Of a stretch of DNA of 64,000 nt, positions 60,489 to 64,000 are shown in pieces. Both the position numbers and the translations under genes were made by a program. Source of the DNA: Poindextera sp036272595 (GTDB lineage Bacteria; Pseudomonadota; Alphaproteobacteria; Caulobacterales; Caulobacteraceae); assembly GCA_036272595.1 (NCBI GenBank), contig DATAYM010000091.1, positions 31,115 to 95,114 on the forward strand. The letters run 5' to 3'. The notes below the pieces were generated by a model. That model was not told the DNA's origin. It searched no databases and worked only from the letters and a program-made list of their open reading frames with translations. How positions within the stretch are numbered: the first letter of the stretch is position 1; the number at the start of each line of letters is the position of its first letter.

Positions 60489-61508
60489 ATGCGCGTCTAT
60501 TACGATCGCGACGCCGACCTCGCCCGCATCCTCGACAAGAAGATCGCCATCGTCGGCTATGGCAGCCAAGGTCATGCCCATGCGCTGAACCTGCGGGACT
60601 CGGGCGTAAAGGCCGTCGCGGTGGCGCTGCGTCCCGGCTCTGAATCGGCCAGGAAGGCCGAGAGCGAAGGCCTGACCGTGATGACCGCGGCCGAGGCCGC
60701 CGCCTGGGCCGACATGCTGATGATCCTGGCCCCCGACGAGGTGCAGGGCGAGATCTACAGGACCGACATCGCCCCCAATATCCGCGACGGCGCCGCCCTG
60801 ATGTTCGCCCACGGCCTCAACATCCATTTCCGTCTGATCGAGCCGAAGCCGACCATCGACGTGCTGATGGTCGCGCCCAAGGGCCCCGGCCACACGGTGC
60901 GCGGCGAGTACGTGAAGGGCGGCGGCGTGCCCTGCCTGATCGCGGTGCACCAGGACGCCACCGGCGGCGCGCTCGACCTTGGCCTGGCCTACGCCTCGGC
61001 CATCGGCGGCGGCCGCTCGGGCGTCATCGAGACCAATTTCCGCGAGGAGTGCGAGACCGACCTGTTCGGCGAACAGAGCGTGCTGTGCGGCGGGCTGGTC
61101 GAACTGATCCGCGCGGGGTTCGAGACCCTGGTCGAGGCCGGCGACGCGCCGGAAATGGCCTATTTCGAATGCCTGCACGAGGTGAAGCTGATCGTCGACC
61201 TGATCTATGAGGGCGGCATCGCCAACATGGACTATTCGGTCTCCAACACCGCCGAATACGGCCAGTACGTCTCCGGCCCGCGGGTGGTGACGGCCGAGAC
61301 CAAGGCCGAGATGAAGCGCATCCTGGAGGATATCCAGTCCGGCCGTTTCGTGCGCGACTGGATGGTGGAGTGCAACGCCGGCCAGCCGAGCTTCAAGGCC
61401 ACCCGCCGCCGCAACGCCGAGCACCCGATCGAGGAGGTCGGCGCGCGCCTGCGGGCCATGATGCCCTGGATCAGCAAGAACGCCCTGGTCGACAAGGCGC
61501 GCAACTAG
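60489..61508 (+). CDS. ilvC: Ketol-acid reductoisomerase, class I
   Basis: 339 aa, the standard class I length. The NADP-binding GYGSQGHAHALNLRDSG (about 24), VAPKGPGHTVRGEY (about 130), TNFREECETDLFGEQSVLCGG (about 185) with the metal-binding acids, and MDYSVSNTAEYGQYVSG (about 245) are all present. It converts acetolactate and acetohydroxybutyrate in branched-chain amino acid synthesis. The ATG at 60489 matches the common MRVYYDRDAD start. Its stop overlaps the vapC stop on the other strand by four bases. Confidence 0.97.
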   Translation: MRVYYDRDADLARILDKKIAIVGYGSQGHAHALNLRDSGVKAVAVALRPGSESARKAESEGLTVMTAAEAAAWADMLMILAPDEVQGEIYRTDIAPNIRDGAALMFAHGLNIHFRLIEPKPTIDVLMVAPKGPGHTVRGEYVKGGGVPCLIAVHQDATGGALDLGLAYASAIGGGRSGVIETNFREECETDLFGEQSVLCGGLVELIRAGFETLVEAGDAPEMAYFECLHEVKLIVDLIYEGGIANMDYSVSNTAEYGQYVSGPRVVTAETKAEMKRILEDIQSGRFVRDWMVECNAGQPSFKATRRRNAEHPIEEVGARLRAMMPWISKNALVDKARN

Positions 61509-61921
61509 GTCGGCGAGCGCCAGTCCTCAATGATGAGACCTTCAACGCGCGCGAATTCGCGCGCGTTGCTGGTCACCAGCGTCCAGCCGCGCGCTATCGC
61601 CTGTCCCGCGATCATGAGGTCGTAGGGGCCGATCATGCGGCCTCGCTCGGCGAGGACCACCTTGATCGTGGCGGCTGCCATGGCGTCGTCCTCGTTGAAG
61701 TCCGCGACCTCAACGGTTGTCATGATCCGCCGCAGGGCTTCCAACTGGCCCTCCCTGCGCGGAGACCGTTCCGCTCCGTAGCGAAATTCAAGGATGGACA
61801 CCGTCGAGAGCATCAGGCTCTCGTTGGCTATTCGCGCTTCGCCGAACCGCTGATCGATGGCCGGCCACGTCCCAGGAATAAGGTCGATCAAAACGCAGGT
61901 GTCGAGCAATCTGGTGCTCAA
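61505..61921 (-). CDS. vapC: PIN-domain ribonuclease toxin
   Basis: 138 aa. The PIN acids are visible: Asp in LLDTCVLIDLI (about 7), Glu in TVSILEFRYGAE (about 46) and Asp in IGPYDLMIAGQA (about 100), followed by TLVTSNAREFARVEGL. VapC toxins cleave tRNA or rRNA when freed of antitoxin. It overlaps the antitoxin stop as ATGA and is downstream of it, the usual order. Confidence 0.92.
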   Translation of the reverse strand: MSTRLLDTCVLIDLIPGTWPAIDQRFGEARIANESLMLSTVSILEFRYGAERSPRREGQLEALRRIMTTVEVADFNEDDAMAAATIKVVLAERGRMIGPYDLMIAGQAIARGWTLVTSNAREFARVEGLIIEDWRSPT

Positions 61922-62175
61922 TCGAACTTGCTCCAGTCACGCTCCTGCATGGGTGTCTGATCGCGCTCGATCGGCTCATGGCCCGCCAGCGTGTGGATTT
62001 CGGCGAGCCAGGCGCGAACCTCTTCGACGGATTGCCATCGCTTGACGGCGATCGGCTCGAGGATGACGCGATCGCCTTCCTTGTGAATCCGAACCTTATC
62101 GCCAGGCATACGGAATTCCTTCGGCAACCGAACAGCCTGGCTGCCGCCGACCTTGAAAAGCTTGGCTTCGGCCAT
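61918..62175 (-). CDS. vapB: AbrB/SpoVT-type antitoxin
   Basis: 85 aa. AKLFKVGGSQAVRLPKEFRMPG and VRIHKEGDRVILEPI form the swapped-hairpin DNA-binding domain (about 1-45); the acidic C-terminus EPIERDQTPMQERDWSKFD is the expected toxin-neutralising tail. AGGAGG lies five bases upstream of the ATG. The pair is preceded by a perfect palindrome that probably binds VapBC for autorepression. Confidence 0.92.
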   Translation of the reverse strand: MAEAKLFKVGGSQAVRLPKEFRMPGDKVRIHKEGDRVILEPIAVKRWQSVEEVRAWLAEIHTLAGHEPIERDQTPMQERDWSKFD

Positions 62176-62184
62176 GCGCGCCTC

Positions 62185-62196
62185 CTGTAGCTACAG
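62185..62196. promoter_or_regulatory. vapBC operator palindrome
   Basis: CTGTAGCTACAG, a perfect 12-base palindrome 10-21 bases before the vapB ATG on the minus strand. It overlaps the ribosome site and lies just after a -10-like TATAAC (minus strand, 62199-62204), so VapBC binding would block both transcription start and translation start. Confidence 0.7.
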
Positions 62197-62216
62197 AAGT
62201 TATACATTCCCAGGCC

Positions 62217-62975
62217 TCAGGTCCAGCCCAGCGCCGCGTCCCCGCGCAGGATGGCCTCGGCCGCCGGGGTGTGCTTGGCGCCCGAGCGGTCGTGCAGGAC
62301 GAGGGCCGGCAGCAGCACGAGCGGCGCCTTGCCGGCCTTGATCGTCCGCACCAGCACCCGCTTGGCCGGCTGGTCGGCGAAAGGCTGGACAGGGCGGATG
62401 CGGACGGAGCCGGCCTTCGGCCCCATGAGCGCGAGGATATCGCCCAGCCGGTCGGCGCGGTGGATCAGGGTGATCGTCCCGCCCTCGCGCGCGGCCTTGA
62501 GCAGGAGGTCGATCCAGGCGGCCAGCCCCTCGGCCGCCAGATAGGCGCCCTCGCGCGCCGGGTGGGGGCCGCGGATGGCGCCCGGGTCGTCGAAGAAGGG
62601 CGGATTGGCCATGACCGCGTCGAACGGCGCCAGGCCCAGCGCGCGGAAGCCGGCCGCCACGTCGCCGGCCGTGGCGCGCACCCGCCCTGCGAGGCCGTTC
62701 AGGACGATGTTTCCGTCGGCCAGGGCCAGGGCCGCCGGATCGCGCTCGACGCCGACGAAGCTGGCTCCCGGCCGCCGCGCCGCCGCCGCCAGCAGCGCAG
62801 CGCCGACGCCGCACCCGGCCTCCAGCACCCGCTCGCCGGGCCTGGCGTCGCAGGCGGCGGCCAGCAGGGCCGGATCAACCCCGGCGCGATACCCCACTCG
62901 GGGCTGGCGCAATCTCAGGCGCCCTCCGAGCAACAGGTCCTCGCTGACATCAGCCTGAACGGCGGATTGATCCAT
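62217..62975 (-). CDS. TrmN6-like tRNA (adenine-N6)-methyltransferase family protein
   Basis: 252 aa. The SAM motif VLEAGCGVGAALL (about 50), the acidic VGVERDPAAL and the N6-methyltransferase motif ANPPFFDDP (about 125) are clear, with the N-terminal LLGGRLRLRQPRVGYRAGVDP typical of the YfiC/TrmN6 group. The E. coli enzyme methylates A37 of tRNA1(Val). The ATG at 62975 is used rather than the preceding TTG. Divergent from the polyprenyl synthetase gene. Confidence 0.88.
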   Translation of the reverse strand: MDQSAVQADVSEDLLLGGRLRLRQPRVGYRAGVDPALLAAACDARPGERVLEAGCGVGAALLAAAARRPGASFVGVERDPAALALADGNIVLNGLAGRVRATAGDVAAGFRALGLAPFDAVMANPPFFDDPGAIRGPHPAREGAYLAAEGLAAWIDLLLKAAREGGTITLIHRADRLGDILALMGPKAGSVRIRPVQPFADQPAKRVLVRTIKAGKAPLVLLPALVLHDRSGAKHTPAAEAILRGDAALGWT

Positions 62976-63073
62976 CAAAGCCCTTGCCGTGGCTTGTGCT
63001 TACCTTGACCCTGACCTATCCCCCCACCATTGTCGCCCGGTAAAACAGTCGCTGCTGGCAGGAGCTCAAGGTT

Positions 63074-64000
63074 TTGGATGCAGCCAAGGCGGCAGCCGCG
63101 CCCGTAAGGGGCTCCGTCACCCTGCTGGTCGCTCTGGCCAAGGCCGACATGGCCGAGGTGGACCGGCTGATCGCGCTGCGTCTGCGAAGCCCTGTCTCGG
63201 TGATTCCGGCGCTGGCCGATCACCTGATCGCCGCCGGCGGCAAGCGCCTCAGGCCCCTGCTCACCGTCGCCGCCGCCCGGCTGGCCGGCGCCAGCGGCGA
63301 CAACTGCCTGAAGCTGGCGACGGCTGTCGAGTTCATCCACACCGCCACCCTGCTGCACGACGACGTGGTCGACGGCTCCAAGCTGCGCCGCGGCAAGGTG
63401 GCGGCGCACCTGATCTGGGGCGGCGCCTCCAGCGTCCTGGTCGGCGACTTCCTGTTCGCGCGCGCCTTCGAGCTGATGGTGGAAACCGGCTCGATGCGGG
63501 CGCTGGAGATCCTGGCGCGCGCCTCGCGGGTGATCGCCGAGGGCGAAGTACTGCAGCTGACCCGCGCCCACGACCTGAGGCTCAGCCAAGCCACCTATCT
63601 GGAAATCATCGGCGCCAAGACCGCCGAGCTCTTCGCCGCGGCCGCCGAGGCCGGGGCGGTGTCGGCCGGGGCGGACGAGCGCCGCGCGCCGGCGCTGCGC
63701 AGCTACGGGAACAGCCTGGGGCTCGCTTTCCAGCTCGCCGACGACGCGCTGGACTACGCCGGTTCGGCCGAGACGCTGGGCAAGAACGCCGGCGACGACT
63801 TCCGGGAAGGCAAGGCGACGCTGCCGCTGATCCTAGCCATCGCCCGCACCGGCGCCCGCGAGGCGGCGTTCTGGGAGCGGGTGATCGGCCGCAAGGAGCA
63901 GACCGACGCCGACTTCCGCCGCGCCCGCGAACTGGTGGTCGGCACAGGCGCGCTCGACGCCACGTTGAGCCTCGCCGCCGACTACGCCGACGACGAGATC
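63074..64000 (+). CDS. ispB: Polyprenyl (octaprenyl-type) diphosphate synthase, partial (3' end beyond window)
   Basis: Open from a TTG at 63074, with GGAG nine bases upstream, to the window edge (309 codons). The first aspartate-rich motif is in LLHDDVVDGSKLRRG (about 98) and the second in FQLADDALDYAG (about 222), with GGKRLRPLL near residue 55. It condenses isopentenyl diphosphate units to make the quinone side chain. Product length cannot be read with certainty, but the sequence resembles IspB-type long-chain synthases. An out-of-frame ATG at 63078 was not used. Confidence 0.9.
   Translation, partial: MDAAKAAAAPVRGSVTLLVALAKADMAEVDRLIALRLRSPVSVIPALADHLIAAGGKRLRPLLTVAAARLAGASGDNCLKLATAVEFIHTATLLHDDVVDGSKLRRGKVAAHLIWGGASSVLVGDFLFARAFELMVETGSMRALEILARASRVIAEGEVLQLTRAHDLRLSQATYLEIIGAKTAELFAAAAEAGAVSAGADERRAPALRSYGNSLGLAFQLADDALDYAGSAETLGKNAGDDFREGKATLPLILAIARTGAREAAFWERVIGRKEQTDADFRRARELVVGTGALDATLSLAADYADDEI

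Overview
This is a high-GC window from an alphaproteobacterium. The gene content (TonB-receptor-linked catabolic operons, a PimC/PimD-like dehydrogenase pair, DUF1289 and DUF29 proteins, folA next to thyA) suggests Caulobacteraceae such as Phenylobacterium or Caulobacter. That placement is from family knowledge, not from an alignment. No rRNA, tRNA or CRISPR array was seen.

Region 1 (1-21.3 kb) is a Wzx/Wzy-type exopolysaccharide locus. A tightly overlapped minus-strand operon (14406 to 1) runs from a PHP-type phosphatase through an outer-membrane export protein, a Wzc-like chain-length tyrosine kinase, a TPR-like membrane protein, a glycosyltransferase, a flippase, a polymerase, an acyltransferase, a glycosyltransferase and an asparagine synthase to a glycosyltransferase cut by the window edge. 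Divergent plus-strand genes encode a WecA-like initiating phosphotransferase and a UDP-sugar dehydrogenase. A beta-helix protein, an exported FlgT/CsgG-like protein and an FkbM methyltransferase follow. dusA (21.4-22.4 kb) marks the return to housekeeping genes.

Region 2 (22.4-40.1 kb) is a catabolic island. It holds an alcohol dehydrogenase, a tartrate-type dehydrogenase, a class II aldolase, an esterase-like hydrolase, a TauD-type dioxygenase, an MFS transporter, two acyl-CoA dehydrogenase pairs, a crotonase, an NDP-forming acyl-CoA ligase relative, an SDR, a GntR/FCD regulator and a TonB-dependent receptor. Six AT-rich intergenic sites here share an 18-bp partly palindromic sequence. I propose that this is the operator of the GntR protein and that the whole island is one regulon. 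The substrate cannot be named from the sequence.

Region 3 (40.3-52.2 kb) has mixed small genes, a convergent phospholipase D/endonuclease pair, and a second acyl-CoA catabolism block: a PimC/PimD-like pair, a crotonase, an acyl-CoA ligase and an Old Yellow Enzyme. A DUF559 nuclease-fold gene bordered by GC-rich palindromes sits exactly between the two PimC/PimD-like genes and looks like an inserted cassette.

Region 4 (52.2-64 kb) is mainly stress and housekeeping: a large catalase with a hemerythrin, a VOC protein, an SMP-30 lactonase, DUF29, folA, thyA, DUF924, a glycine/asparagine-repeat exported protein, ilvC, a vapBC toxin-antitoxin pair with a clear operator, a TrmN6-like methyltransferase, and a polyprenyl diphosphate synthase cut by the right edge.
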